This document shows positions 30,627-39,923 of a DNA stretch of 64,000 nucleotides, piece by piece. Source of the DNA: Erwinia oleae (GTDB lineage: Bacteria > Pseudomonadota > Gammaproteobacteria > Enterobacterales > Enterobacteriaceae); the NCBI RefSeq assembly GCF_000770305.1, contig NZ_JNVB01000024.1, forward strand, positions 1 to 64,000, written 5' to 3'. The notes under the pieces are model-generated. The model ran no database searches. It worked only from the letters and a program-made list of their open reading frames with translations, and had not been told where the DNA came from. A program made the translations under genes and the position numbers. Position 1 is the first letter of the stretch. Each line of letters begins with the position of its first letter.

Positions 30627-32941
30627 CTCTTTTTCCTTGTCGTCGGCATCGCCAGCGGCGCAAGCAGGAAGGCGGTAAAAATGCCGCTACAAAGCACAAT
30701 ACCAAAACTGGCGATGGCCTGGGTGCTGCTGAATACCAGCATGCCAAGCGTCAGCAGCGCGACGGTCATCGCCAGCGTCACCGCCAGTAAGGTGGTTATC
30801 GGCGTGCCGCGTGGATTACTGAAGAACAGCGTGTAATTAATACCGATGCCCAGCACCAGCACCAGCGCAAGCAGCGAAAACAGGTTCAGCGCATGGCCGC
30901 TCAGCGCCAGCGCCGCCAGGCCGCCGCCCAGCGACAGCAGCGAAGGCAGAAACGCCCGCACGCCCTGACGCAGGCCGAGCCGTATGATAAAGCTTAACGC
31001 AATCGCCAGCAGCGCCGCGCCCAGCAGCCAGCTCATCAGCCCCCGGTAAAAGGCAAACAGTTGGTCAAAAGTCGCTTTACGATCGATCCAACTGACGCCG
31101 GGGAGCGATGCCGCCAGTGATTTCATCGCCTGAGGATTTTTTACCTCTTCAACCGGCACCAGCACCGCGCTGCGGCCATCGCTGAGCGACATCCACAGCA
31201 GCCGCCAGCCTTCGCTGTTGGGGCTGGCGAGCCATGCCTCCGGCGTCAGCGTCATTGAAGAGAGATCCGCATCGCTTACCGTGACGCCCGCGTCACGCAG
31301 GCGACTCATCACCGTGGGCGCCGCCTGCTTCAGCAGCCGCAGGTCATTGGCCTGCTGCGCCTGCGATAAGAGCGGCAGCAGGCGATAATGCGCCACCCAG
31401 CCCTTTTCGCGCGCGGCGGCAAGCTGCGGCGCCAGCGCCTCAACACGTTCCAGCGTTTGCTGCGCGCTGTCGCCCCACACCGCCAGCCAGGTTTGATCTG
31501 CGCGCTGCCCGGTCAGTGCCGCGATCTGCTTCTCCTGCGCCAGCAGCGCGGGCGGGGGCGCTTGCAGTTGCGCAATATCATCATCAATGCGTAGCTGCAT
31601 CAGGCCGGCGGCGGAGATGGCTGCCACCAGCAGCGGCAGCCCGACACGCAGCCATCGACGGCGACGCCAGCCGCTTAACCAGCGCCCCATCACCGCCAGC
31701 AGAGGCACCGGCCTGACCGGCAGCCCTTTTACCAGCAGCGGATACCAGCAGATAACCGTCAGGCACGAGGCCGAAAGCCCCGCCGCCGCAAACACGGCCA
31801 GCTGGCGAATGCCGGGAAACGGCGCCAGCATCATAATCAGATACGCAATGGCCGCCGTAGCCAGCGCCATCAATAAGGCGCGGATCACTTTGCGCAGGCT
31901 TTGCAACGGCGTGGCGTCAGCGCCGTGGATCATCCGCTCGGTCAGGTAATAGAGCGTGTAGTCCGCCGAAATGCCGACGATGCTCATGCTCATCACCAGC
32001 GTCATCAGGTGAAGCTCGCCAAAGCAGAGCAGCGTGACCACGGTGCCCGCCAGCGCGCCGATACTGACCGAAACGGCGCACAGCACCAGCGGTCGCGGCG
32101 AGCGGAACACGGCGAAGATCAGCAGCAGCACGCCGCAAACGGTCGCCGCGCCCAGCGTGGAAATATCGTGTTTCGCCTGCTGGCTGGCGTAATCGCTGAA
32201 AAAAACCGTACCGCGCGACAACAGCTGTGCGTCAGGGTAGCGCGCGATCAGCGCCGTTTTCAACGCCGCCATCTGTTCAACCAGCGCGTGGCTCTGCTGC
32301 ATATCAAACGAATTGCCGTTAAGCTCGCCGTGCAGGAAATACCAGACGCGGCCCTGCGCATCGGTAGTGGTCAGCCAGCCGTCGCTGAGGCCAAGGCGGC
32401 CGCCGTTTTGCTGCATCGCCAGCTGCGCGCCGCGCACCAGCAGCAGCGGATCGTGATTCAGCTCCTGCGCGCCGACGCCCGCGAAAGCGGAATAGAGCTG
32501 CGCCAGCACCCAGTCGGCCTGCGCTGTACCGTCGTGTTGCAGCCTGGCGCGCGTCGCCGCATCCAGCATGGCATTGCGGTGCTGCCAGGCGAATTTTCCC
32601 CATGTCTGCTGCTGCTCCGCCGTCATCGGCCCCTTGATCCCTGTTAATGCGGGCAGCGCCATCAGCCGCTGCTGCCACCACTGCGCCACGCTCGCATCCG
32701 CCTGCCTGCCGGGACTGACCAGCCACACCATCTGGCGATCCAGACGCTGCATAAAGCCCTGTTGCAGCGCGGCGGGCATCTCACCCATCGCCTGCTGCGG
32801 CAGCAGAGCCAGCACGCTACTGTTTACTGCGGCGCGCGGCAGCATCACCGCCAGCGCCGCCGCCATCAGCAGACAGAGCGTCAGCCAGCCGAGCGCAAGG
32901 CGCTTGTGCGGTTCAGAAAACAAAGCGTTGCCGCTCTTCAT
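30623..32941 (-). CDS. apeM: ApeM, MMPL/RND-type exporter
   Basis: The 772-residue protein has about 12 membrane helices arranged as two repeats, each with a large periplasmic loop after the first helix (MKSGNALFSEPHKRLALGWL, then a loop to ~residue 260; the second half begins RRRRWLRVGLPLLVAAISAA). Helix patterns such as MSMSIVGISADYTLYYLTE and VLGIGINYTLFFSNP, with Asp in the first, fit MMPL/SSD-like exporters. It probably carries the lipid-anchored aryl polyene across the inner membrane. Its start lies inside the 3' end of apeL (29-base overlap). Confidence 0.88.
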   Translation of the reverse strand: MKSGNALFSEPHKRLALGWLTLCLLMAAALAVMLPRAAVNSSVLALLPQQAMGEMPAALQQGFMQRLDRQMVWLVSPGRQADASVAQWWQQRLMALPALTGIKGPMTAEQQQTWGKFAWQHRNAMLDAATRARLQHDGTAQADWVLAQLYSAFAGVGAQELNHDPLLLVRGAQLAMQQNGGRLGLSDGWLTTTDAQGRVWYFLHGELNGNSFDMQQSHALVEQMAALKTALIARYPDAQLLSRGTVFFSDYASQQAKHDISTLGAATVCGVLLLIFAVFRSPRPLVLCAVSVSIGALAGTVVTLLCFGELHLMTLVMSMSIVGISADYTLYYLTERMIHGADATPLQSLRKVIRALLMALATAAIAYLIMMLAPFPGIRQLAVFAAAGLSASCLTVICWYPLLVKGLPVRPVPLLAVMGRWLSGWRRRRWLRVGLPLLVAAISAAGLMQLRIDDDIAQLQAPPPALLAQEKQIAALTGQRADQTWLAVWGDSAQQTLERVEALAPQLAAAREKGWVAHYRLLPLLSQAQQANDLRLLKQAAPTVMSRLRDAGVTVSDADLSSMTLTPEAWLASPNSEGWRLLWMSLSDGRSAVLVPVEEVKNPQAMKSLAASLPGVSWIDRKATFDQLFAFYRGLMSWLLGAALLAIALSFIIRLGLRQGVRAFLPSLLSLGGGLAALALSGHALNLFSLLALVLVLGIGINYTLFFSNPRGTPITTLLAVTLAMTVALLTLGMLVFSSTQAIASFGIVLCSGIFTAFLLAPLAMPTTRKKR

Positions 32942-33521
32942 CGGTGAGCGTTTCCGGCGTCGCGCGCTGGTTGCTGAGCAGGATCAGCGTGTTATCGCCC
33001 TGCCGATCCCGCAGTTGAATCGTCTCAAGCCAGGTCGCGCCGGTCAGCGTCAGCGAGGTAAACAGCTTGTCCAGCGGCGAAGTTTTCGGCGTCAGCGCCA
33101 GCCGCCACTTCTCCTGCCCTTCATCCTGAAAATCGAGCCGGAAGTTCTGCTCCAGCACCTCTCTGTCGGCCTGAAACAGCGCGCGCAGCAGATGATTAAA
33201 CTGGAACATCTGCGGATTGCTCTCTTTAGTGACGATCTGCGGCGTCTGGCCGTTCATGACCTGTACCATGCGCGTGTCGTCGAGCACCAGCGTCATCGGG
33301 AAAGGCTTCGCCTGATGCCACCACAGGCCGTTGTCGCGCGCGATAAGCAGCTCACCGCTGGATTTCAGCGGCTGCGTCATGCCGTTGATCTCGCGGATCT
33401 GGCTGAAGTTTGCCCGCACCACCGGCTGGCCGGCGAAACGTTGCTGAAGTGCCTCCAGCGTCACCGCTGGCGCAGCGGCGCTGAACAGCAGCAGCGCGGC
33501 AAAAACAACTCTGAACATCAT
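32913..33521 (-). CDS. apeL: ApeL, LolA-like periplasmic carrier
   Basis: The 202-residue protein has a signal peptide (MMFRVVFAALLLFSAAAPAV) and a LolA-like domain (VVRANFSQIREINGMTQPLKSSGELLI, then NGLWWHQAKPFPMTLVLDD). By analogy with LolA it should shuttle a lipidated product across the periplasm; this is inference from fold and context. It overlaps apeK and apeM. Confidence 0.87.
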   Translation of the reverse strand: MMFRVVFAALLLFSAAAPAVTLEALQQRFAGQPVVRANFSQIREINGMTQPLKSSGELLIARDNGLWWHQAKPFPMTLVLDDTRMVQVMNGQTPQIVTKESNPQMFQFNHLLRALFQADREVLEQNFRLDFQDEGQEKWRLALTPKTSPLDKLFTSLTLTGATWLETIQLRDRQGDNTLILLSNQRATPETLTDEERQRFVF

Positions 33522-33937
33522 GCCACTCCCAGTCGTTCAAACAGGATGGGCGGAGAGACAAAGCTCAGCGCCTGGCTGTTTTCCTCTACCGCCACCTGGA
33601 TGGTATAGCCGCTGGTGGTGCGCTGTCCGCTCGCCGCGTCAAAGATCTGATAACCAATACGAAGTCGGTTTTCATACTCTTCCAGCGTCGCCCGTACCCG
33701 AATGGCCTGCTCGAAGGTCAACGGCGCACGGTATTTCACCCGCGTATCCACCACGGGCCACAGGTAGCCGGAAGCTTTCATTTCCCGATAGCCGTAGTTA
33801 AAGCTTGCCAGCAGCGCCTCGCGGGCAATCTCAAAATAGCGAAAATAGTTGCCATGCCAGACAACGCCCATCGCATCCACATCGTGAAACGGAATGCTCA
33901 GTTCAACGTCAACGGTAAAACGCGCATCGTTTAACAC
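33518..33937 (-). CDS. apeK: ApeK, 4-hydroxybenzoyl-CoA-type thioesterase
   Basis: The 139-residue hot-dog protein has the YbgC/4HBT active-site pattern PFHDVDAMGVVWHGNYFRYFE with the catalytic Asp (DVDAMG). It may release the finished polyene from its ACP or correct misprimed carriers. The neighbouring overlaps show that it belongs to the operon. Confidence 0.88.
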   Translation of the reverse strand: MLNDARFTVDVELSIPFHDVDAMGVVWHGNYFRYFEIAREALLASFNYGYREMKASGYLWPVVDTRVKYRAPLTFEQAIRVRATLEEYENRLRIGYQIFDAASGQRTTSGYTIQVAVEENSQALSFVSPPILFERLGVA

Positions 33938-33939
33938 TG

Positions 33940-35631
33940 TTACTCCTTATTTTCCGTGCGGGATTGGTCCGGCAACTGCCAGAAATCGAAAAAGTTAAAC
34001 CAGTCGAGCGGCGCAAGGTAAGCATGCGCGGCCAGCCGGGACGCATAGCGATCCACCGTCTCCTGCAACGCCTGCTCGCGGCTGGCGCGGGGCAGCAGGA
34101 GCGGATCGGCAAAGTGTTCGCAGTGCAGCCGCAGTTTGCCCTGCTGGCGGATGGCGAACATCAGCAGCACCGGGCAGCGCAGCGCCGCCGCCAGCACAAA
34201 CGGCCCCTGCGGGAAAGGCGCAGGCCGCCCTAAAAAATTGCTCCAGCAAACCCGCCGCACGCCGCCGCGCTGGCGATTCACCGCGGTGCGATCGCCGACG
34301 ATGGCCACCCACTCCCCGGCGTCGAGCTTCTGCTTCAGCAGGATGGCGGTGTCCGGCCCGATCGACGACACCGGGATTACATGCTCGCTGGCCTCGGGAG
34401 CGATTTCGTCCATCACCTGACGGAAACGCTGCGCGTTATCGGTAAAGACCAGCGCATTGATAACCAGCCCGCTGACCTGCTGCGCCAGCGCCCGACAGGC
34501 TTCAATATCACCCAGGTGCGAGGCGAGGATCAGCCGACCGCCGGGCGCTTGCAGCAGCGCTTCAGCGCCCGGCGCGAAATCGATCTCTTTTCCCCAGCGC
34601 AGATCGCCGCGCCAGCTGGCAATCTTTTCAATCATCGCATCGCCAAAACGCAGGAAGTGGCGAAAACTGTTGAGGCGGCCGGGCAGCGCAATCTGCTGCG
34701 CCGCCGCATGCTGCTGTATGGTTTTCAGCCACTGCCGCGACGCCTGCCGCTGCTCGCCGCCGCTCAGCCAGTAAAAACCGGTGACCGGCCAGAGGAACAG
34801 CGTAAAGACGCGGCGTCCTGCCAGGCGGTAAATCCACAGCATAAACTTCATGCCAGCCAGCCCGCGACGCTCTTCAACGCCCGCCCAGTGCGTGCCGCGC
34901 CGCTTTTTAAGCAGCGCGGGAATGCGCGGCAGCATGCCGAAAAACAGCCGCGTGTGCATCCACGAAATACGCAGGTTATCGCGGAGCGCATCGAAATGCG
35001 AAAGGCCGTTCTGCGGATAGATGACGCGGGTAGCGATAAAGCGGCTGGGGGTGCCCGCCCAGTAAAGACGCACCATCACCTCGGTATCGAAGTCCATCCG
35101 CTGCCCCAGCGGATGCCGCGTCGCCAGCGCCAGCGTGGCGGGCAATGGATAGACGCGAAAACCGCACATGCTGTCTTTAATCGACAGCGACAGCGTCTCT
35201 ATCCATACCCAAAAGTGGGTGACGTAGCGCCCGTACAGCCTGGATTTGGGAACTGAATCGTCATACAACGGCTGACCGGAAATCAGGCAGTCCGGATGCG
35301 CTTTGGCCTCCGCCAGCAGGCGCGGGCAGTCTTCGATCTGATGCTGGCCATCCGCATCCACCTGAAGCGCGTGGGTAAAGCCCGCCGCCGCCGCCGACTG
35401 CAATCCGCGCATCACCGCCGCGCCTTTTCCCTGGTTGCGCGGCAGGCGGATCAGCGTGACACGTTCATCACGCAGACTGTCCAATCGCGCGCGCGCAGGC
35501 GCGTCGCTGCCATCATCAATGATAAACACCGACAGCCCGAACGGCGAAAGCCTCTCCAGCACCTCCGCGATCGTTTCGCCATGGTTATAACAGGGGATCA
35601 CCACGCAGGGGTTAAATTCAGTTAGCGACAC
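33940..35631 (-). CDS. apeJ: ApeJ, fused glycosyltransferase 2 and LpxL-like acyltransferase
   Basis: The 563-residue protein has two domains. Residues ~1-240 are a GT2 glycosyltransferase (NPCVVIPCYNHGETIAEVLERL, DDGSDAPARARLD, QVDADGQHQIEDC). Residues ~270-555 are a lysophospholipid-acyltransferase-like domain (RLILASHLGDIEACRALAQ with HX4E, then GPDTAILLKQKLDAGEWVAIVGDR). It could add a sugar and an acyl chain when the polyene is anchored to its lipid. This fusion is usual for APE clusters. It overlaps apeI by 10 bases. Confidence 0.87.
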   Translation of the reverse strand: MSLTEFNPCVVIPCYNHGETIAEVLERLSPFGLSVFIIDDGSDAPARARLDSLRDERVTLIRLPRNQGKGAAVMRGLQSAAAAGFTHALQVDADGQHQIEDCPRLLAEAKAHPDCLISGQPLYDDSVPKSRLYGRYVTHFWVWIETLSLSIKDSMCGFRVYPLPATLALATRHPLGQRMDFDTEVMVRLYWAGTPSRFIATRVIYPQNGLSHFDALRDNLRISWMHTRLFFGMLPRIPALLKKRRGTHWAGVEERRGLAGMKFMLWIYRLAGRRVFTLFLWPVTGFYWLSGGEQRQASRQWLKTIQQHAAAQQIALPGRLNSFRHFLRFGDAMIEKIASWRGDLRWGKEIDFAPGAEALLQAPGGRLILASHLGDIEACRALAQQVSGLVINALVFTDNAQRFRQVMDEIAPEASEHVIPVSSIGPDTAILLKQKLDAGEWVAIVGDRTAVNRQRGGVRRVCWSNFLGRPAPFPQGPFVLAAALRCPVLLMFAIRQQGKLRLHCEHFADPLLLPRASREQALQETVDRYASRLAAHAYLAPLDWFNFFDFWQLPDQSRTENKE

Positions 35632-35972
35632 AGGAGAATTTTCCCGCTGCTGGCGCGCTGCGGCGCGTCTGCGCCGGTTACCGCATACTCAAACAGCAAC
35701 CGGTTGGTTTCAACCTGCCAGCGCAGCGTCAGGACAAGCGTCGCGCCAGGCAGCACCGGCTGCTGAAACTTGACGTTTTCTATGGCGCTGAAGCGGTACG
35801 CCGGCGCCAGCAGCGCCGTGCCGTAGTGCATCACCCAGTCGATCTGAGCCACGCCGGGCAGGATCGGCTGAGTGGGAAAATGGCCGCGAAACCAGAAGAG
35901 ACAGGGATCGGCGCGCAGCGTGAGCTCGGCGGAATTCTCTTCCCGCTGGCGGGAGAGTTCAACGGGCAGCAT
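35622..35972 (-). CDS. apeI: ApeI, FabZ-like 3-hydroxyacyl-ACP dehydratase
   Basis: The 116-residue hot-dog protein has the pattern FWFRGHFPTQPILPGVAQIDWVM, with the catalytic His in GHFP, as in FabA/FabZ. It works with ApeP in the dehydration step. The ATG at 35972 is chosen because GGAG lies 7 bases upstream and the longer open frame lacks family similarity; it overlaps the end of apeH by 14 bases. Confidence 0.88.
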   Translation of the reverse strand: MLPVELSRQREENSAELTLRADPCLFWFRGHFPTQPILPGVAQIDWVMHYGTALLAPAYRFSAIENVKFQQPVLPGATLVLTLRWQVETNRLLFEYAVTGADAPQRASSGKILLCR

Positions 35973-37293
35973 AAAATAACTCCTGTATTTGCGGCCAGGC
36001 ACGTTTGCTCTGACTGTTTTGTGGAATTGATTCCACCACCCGCCAGTAGCGCGGCATGGCAACCGGTTCCAGCCAGCGGTGCAGCGCCTGCCGCCACTGC
36101 TGGCGAAGGCTGAGTAACTGCCGCGCGGTGACCTCGCTGTCCAGCACCAGCACCACGCCGACGCCGCAGCGTTCAGGCCGCGTGATCACCAGCGCGGCGG
36201 CGTCCACCACGCCCGGCAGCGCCAGCAGGCGGCGTTCGATTTCGCTCAGCGACACGCGCTTGTCCTCAATTTTAACAATTCTGTCGTGACGACCGCAAAG
36301 CCGGAAGCCATCGGTGCTGAACCGGAGTTTATCATTCAGCAGCAGCCCGCCGGACTGCGGGATCAGCGGCGAACGTACCCGCCAGTTTTGGCGTGCGTCC
36401 TGCGAGAAGGCGACGCCGTCGAACGGCTGCCAGGGTTGCCCTTCATGGACAAAGCGCCGCGTCGCCAGCACGCCGGTTTCCGTGCTGCCGTATATTTCAT
36501 CCACGGGCTGACCGAACCACTGCCCCGCCGCCTGCGCATGCTCCCAGGCCAGCGTGCCGCCTGCCGAGACGATGAGCTGACACGCGGGCGGGCGCAGCGA
36601 ACGATCCAGACGACGCAAAAAGGCCGGGCTGCTGATAAAGACGTAGCGCTGATGAGCGTCCTGCGCGGCGAGCTGTTCGCTGTAAAGCACTTGGCGGCTG
36701 TCGAAGGGAATGCCGCAGGCCAGCGGCAGAATAATGCGAAAGGTCAGCCCGTAAAGATGCTGATGGCTGACCGAGGCGATCACGGTGGCGTCCTGCAACT
36801 GCGGCGACCAGCGTCTGGCCAGCCAGTCGGCCTCCCTGTCGAGGCAGTGCAGCGGTTTGATCACCTGCTCCGGCCTGCCGGTGGAACCGGAGGTGAAGAG
36901 GATCACCGCCGCATCGGGCGCGATGGCGGGCAGCGGCGGCAGCGGCCCGTTTTCCGCCAGCGGAAGCGCCACCACCGGGCAGTCGAGCGCGAAATCAAGA
37001 TCGGTCAGCACGCCGTCAAAATCATCGCGCTGCTCCTGTAGCAGCGCTTCGCGGCAGTGGCCGGGTATCACCGGGGTTTTTCCCGCGTGCAACGCGGCGA
37101 GCAGCGCCACGCTGAAGAGATAGCTGTCGTCGAAGCACAACGCCCAGCGCCGCTGCGGCTCCGCCATCAGCCGGTGGCCGAGGGTGACGATATGCCGCTG
37201 CCATTCCGCGCGCAGCAGGGTCTGGCCTCCCCGGCGGGCGACGATGCCTGCGTGCTGCCGGGTCAGCCAGGCGTTGATCGGCTGCGTCAGCAT
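35959..37293 (-). CDS. apeH: ApeH, aryl/acyl-ACP synthetase (AMP-forming ligase)
   Basis: The 444-residue adenylating enzyme shows A3 (VILFTSGSTGRPEQVIK), A5 (EIYGSTETG), A7-A8 (FSTDGFRLCGRHDRIVKIEDKRVSLSEIE) and a C-terminal lysine region (NSQSKRAWPQ). It probably activates the aryl starter (4-hydroxybenzoate in studied systems) and loads it on an ACP. It is 1 base downstream of apeG. Confidence 0.88.
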   Translation of the reverse strand: MLTQPINAWLTRQHAGIVARRGGQTLLRAEWQRHIVTLGHRLMAEPQRRWALCFDDSYLFSVALLAALHAGKTPVIPGHCREALLQEQRDDFDGVLTDLDFALDCPVVALPLAENGPLPPLPAIAPDAAVILFTSGSTGRPEQVIKPLHCLDREADWLARRWSPQLQDATVIASVSHQHLYGLTFRIILPLACGIPFDSRQVLYSEQLAAQDAHQRYVFISSPAFLRRLDRSLRPPACQLIVSAGGTLAWEHAQAAGQWFGQPVDEIYGSTETGVLATRRFVHEGQPWQPFDGVAFSQDARQNWRVRSPLIPQSGGLLLNDKLRFSTDGFRLCGRHDRIVKIEDKRVSLSEIERRLLALPGVVDAAALVITRPERCGVGVVLVLDSEVTARQLLSLRQQWRQALHRWLEPVAMPRYWRVVESIPQNSQSKRAWPQIQELFYAAR

Positions 37294-37294
37294 T

Positions 37295-37858
37295 TTATGC
37301 CCGCGCCCTGTGACGCTGGCGCAGCAGCCATTCTCCGGCCATCAGCGATCCCATCAGCAAATAACTGAACAGCCCGTTCCACCATGTCCACCAGCGAAGA
37401 TCGTCTGCCAGGCAGGTCATCAACGCGACACCGCCGTTAACGATAAAAAACAGACACCATACCTGCGTCACGCGCCGCGTCCAGCGGATCGCCGCTGTCG
37501 GCAGCGCAGGCTCTTTCAGTCTGGCGATGCGCTCCACCAGCGGCATGTCGCTGAGCAATGACGCGGCGAAAAGCAGCAGCATCAGAGCGTTAACCACCAC
37601 CGGATACCACATCAGCAGCTGGCCTTTATTCAGCAACAGGCTGACAAGGCTCAGACCGGCGCCCGTAGCGGCAAGCCAGCGTCCCACCCGCGCCCTTTCT
37701 CCGGCGCGCCCGCGCAGCGCCAGCAGGCGCAAAAGAAAGAGCACGATCGCCAGCGGCAACAGCCAGCGCCATGCGGGATGAGTGAGCGTGAACCAGACCA
37801 GCAGCGGCCAGGCGGCCATCAGCAGCGCATTCAGCAACGGCATCACAGGGTGCGCCAC
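37295..37858 (-). CDS. apeG: ApeG, COG4648-type membrane protein
   Basis: The 187-residue protein has about five hydrophobic helices (LLNALLMAAWPLLVWFTLTH, LLPLAIVLFLLRLL, GAGLSLVSLLL, YPVVVNALMLLLFAASLL, TQVWCLFFIVNGGVALMTCL). This family is typical of APE and related lipid clusters, function unknown. A GTG at 37858 is taken as start; ATG at 37843 is possible. It follows apeF by 5 bases. Confidence 0.8.
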   Translation of the reverse strand: MAHPVMPLLNALLMAAWPLLVWFTLTHPAWRWLLPLAIVLFLLRLLALRGRAGERARVGRWLAATGAGLSLVSLLLNKGQLLMWYPVVVNALMLLLFAASLLSDMPLVERIARLKEPALPTAAIRWTRRVTQVWCLFFIVNGGVALMTCLADDLRWWTWWNGLFSYLLMGSLMAGEWLLRQRHRARA

Positions 37859-37863
37859 AGCGA

Positions 37864-38112
37864 TCAGCCTTCGTGGATCAGCTGTTCGACGGCGTCGACC
37901 ACGTCCTGCACGGTACGCACCGACTTAAAGATTTCAGGCCTGATTTTACGCCCGATGCGCTTTTGCAGATGAACCACCATATCAACGGCGTCGATGCTGT
38001 CCAGCTCGAGATCTTCATAAAGGCGGGACGTCGGCTTGATGTCACCGGCATCCAGCTCAAACAGTTTCACCAGCAGATCGGTGATTTCCTGGTAAATTTC
38101 ATTCTTATCCAT
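37864..38112 (-). CDS. apeF: ApeF, acyl carrier protein
   Basis: The 82-residue acidic protein has the phosphopantetheine site Ser in DLELDSIDAVDMVVHLQKR and the helical ACP pattern. One of two carriers in the cluster; in studied systems one carries the starter or priming unit and the other the growing chain. Confidence 0.92.
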   Translation of the reverse strand: MDKNEIYQEITDLLVKLFELDAGDIKPTSRLYEDLELDSIDAVDMVVHLQKRIGRKIRPEIFKSVRTVQDVVDAVEQLIHEG

Positions 38113-38134
38113 AACTTACTCGCGATAGTGTGGT

Positions 38135-38404
38135 TCAGGCGCCCGACGCCGGGCGCTGGGTCTGAATAAACGCCGCCAGCGACGCAACGGAGTAAAAATG
38201 CAGGCGCATCTCTTCGCTTTCGGCGGACAGTATCACACCGTAGCGATTTTTCACCGCCAGCCCCAGCTCCAGCGCATCAATTGAATCGAGCCCCAACCCG
38301 TCGCCGAACAGCGGGGCGCTGCTGTCGATATCGTCCACCGACAGCTCTTCCAGATTGAGCGTGTCGATAATCATCTGTTTTATTTCAAGCGATAACTCTT
38401 CCAT
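38135..38404 (-). CDS. apeE: ApeE, acyl carrier protein
   Basis: The 89-residue protein has the carrier motif DGLGLDSIDALELGLAVKNRYG with the Ser for phosphopantetheine. It is 22 bases upstream of apeF. Both carriers need activation by a phosphopantetheinyl transferase, and none is encoded nearby. Confidence 0.92.
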   Translation of the reverse strand: MEELSLEIKQMIIDTLNLEELSVDDIDSSAPLFGDGLGLDSIDALELGLAVKNRYGVILSAESEEMRLHFYSVASLAAFIQTQRPASGA

Positions 38405-38419
38405 ACCTGTTCCGATTCT

Positions 38420-39205
38420 TTATTGATGCTCTGGCGTAAGCGCATGCTGCAAAAAGTGGGTCAGACGACGCGCGGCCAGCGGCAGCGCCTCCTCGTTTCC
38501 CACGGTAAAAGGCACGCTGTCGATACGATCGCGGACGCTGACCGTGAACAGCGGTTTTGCCGCCGGCACCTGATACCAGCGGCTCTGTTTATCAAGAAAT
38601 TTTTGCGTACAGCGAATATGCACAATACGCAAATCGCAGCGACTACGCACGGCGATATTGGCCGCGCCGCGCTGAAGCTTCAGCGCCTCGCCGTAGCGGG
38701 TGCGGGTGCCTTCGGGAAAAATCAAAATGGCATCGCCGTTATCCAGCCGTCTGCGACAGTCCGGCAGCAGCGTCTCCGCCTGGCTGTTCACCAGGTAATC
38801 GGCGGCGCGGATCACCCCGCAGACAAACGGATTGCGTTGCAGCTCCGCCTTGACCAGACAGTCCACGTCCGGCATGACCGAAGCCAGCAGCACGTAATCA
38901 ATCAGCGTAGGGTGGTTTGCGACCACCAGACATCGCCGGTCGGTTTTAAGTTGTTCAGCGCCGTCAATACGATAATCCAGCACGCCCAGCGCGCGCGTGG
39001 TGCGTAAAAAACAGCGGAAGCTGAAGGAGATGCCGCGCCGCGCCAGACGTCGGCGGCGATGCGGATCGCGCTGAACCAGCAACAGCACGTTAAAGCAGAG
39101 CGATAACAGCAGCCCGCCCAGCCCGAACAGCGTAAAGCAGACCAGGGTCATCAGCAGCCGCCAGCAGGCGTTGAGCCGTGCGGCAGATGCGCCTCTTTCA
39201 TTCAT
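38420..39205 (-). CDS. apeD: ApeD, 1-acyl-glycerol-3-phosphate acyltransferase-like protein
   Basis: The 261-residue protein has an N-terminal membrane anchor (LLMTLVCFTLFGLGGLLLSL) and the PlsC motifs NHPTLIDYVLL (HX4D) and LIFPEGTRTRYGE. It probably acylates a glycerol or similar head when the polyene is coupled to its lipid anchor. Its start overlaps the end of apeC by 8 bases. Confidence 0.87.
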   Translation of the reverse strand: MNERGASAARLNACWRLLMTLVCFTLFGLGGLLLSLCFNVLLLVQRDPHRRRRLARRGISFSFRCFLRTTRALGVLDYRIDGAEQLKTDRRCLVVANHPTLIDYVLLASVMPDVDCLVKAELQRNPFVCGVIRAADYLVNSQAETLLPDCRRRLDNGDAILIFPEGTRTRYGEALKLQRGAANIAVRSRCDLRIVHIRCTQKFLDKQSRWYQVPAAKPLFTVSVRDRIDSVPFTVGNEEALPLAARRLTHFLQHALTPEHQ

Positions 39206-39923
39206 AGCGACACGCCCACCGCCATATCAGCCGCTCGCCGTTAATCGTAAAAGCGGCAACGCGGGCCAGCCATGCATGCAGGAAGAGCAGACTTTGCGGC
39301 ATAACGTCAGGCGCATTTACCGACGTCGCGCTCTGACAGCAGAGGTTATCGCCCTGCCCCAGCAGCAGCGCAACCGCATAAGGGCTGCGCATGGCGCCTG
39401 CGGGTAAATGCGGCTGATAGAATTCAGGGATGGCACCTTCAGAATCGACCAGAAGCACCTGTTGATATCCCGCCGAATGCAGTGCGGTGACCTCAACCAG
39501 CGCCTGCTGAAAGGTATCGGCGCCCGCCGAGAGCGACGTGCTCATTACCGGCGCGGCGGCGGCGATGGTCAGGCTGCCGACGGCGGAATTGTGCACCGAC
39601 ATGGCGAAATCCGTTGGCGAGAGGCTCTCCTGTCGTTGCAGCGCGGTCAGGATGCGCAGGTTTCGCTCAAGCTCTCCGTGACGGCTGCTGAACACCACGG
39701 CGTCGACGCGCTGGCGCTGCATGATCGCCAGGCCGCTGTCGACGGCAGCGCGACTGCCGCCGGTCAGGCGACGCGCCGTCATCATTGGCAGATAGCGCGC
39801 CTTCCCCATCGGCAGCGATGCATCCATCTGCAATGGTCGCGACGCCCACTGCTGCCAGTCGGTTGTTTCGCTGAGCCCTGGCGCGCTGGCCTGCCAGTCG
39901 AGAAGTGTAAAAGCTAATTTCAT
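39198..39923 (-). CDS. apeC: ApeC, ketosynthase-like chain length factor
   Basis: The 241-residue protein is a shortened ketosynthase fold. The place of the active-site Cys is filled by AMSVHNSAVGSLTIAA, so it has no nucleophile, as known for ApeC proteins that form the heterodimer with ApeO. The ATG at 39923 was chosen over an in-frame TTG at 39947 by family start (MKLAFTLLDWQASAP). It is the first gene of the operon seen here; genes usually placed further upstream (methyltransferase-like and others) are absent. Confidence 0.85.
   Translation of the reverse strand: MKLAFTLLDWQASAPGLSETTDWQQWASRPLQMDASLPMGKARYLPMMTARRLTGGSRAAVDSGLAIMQRQRVDAVVFSSRHGELERNLRILTALQRQESLSPTDFAMSVHNSAVGSLTIAAAAPVMSTSLSAGADTFQQALVEVTALHSAGYQQVLLVDSEGAIPEFYQPHLPAGAMRSPYAVALLLGQGDNLCCQSATSVNAPDVMPQSLLFLHAWLARVAAFTINGERLIWRWACRYE

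Noticed and set aside
34381-35256. 291-codon frame opposite apeJ
   Set aside because: Antisense shadow; apeJ has clear domains and operon overlaps.
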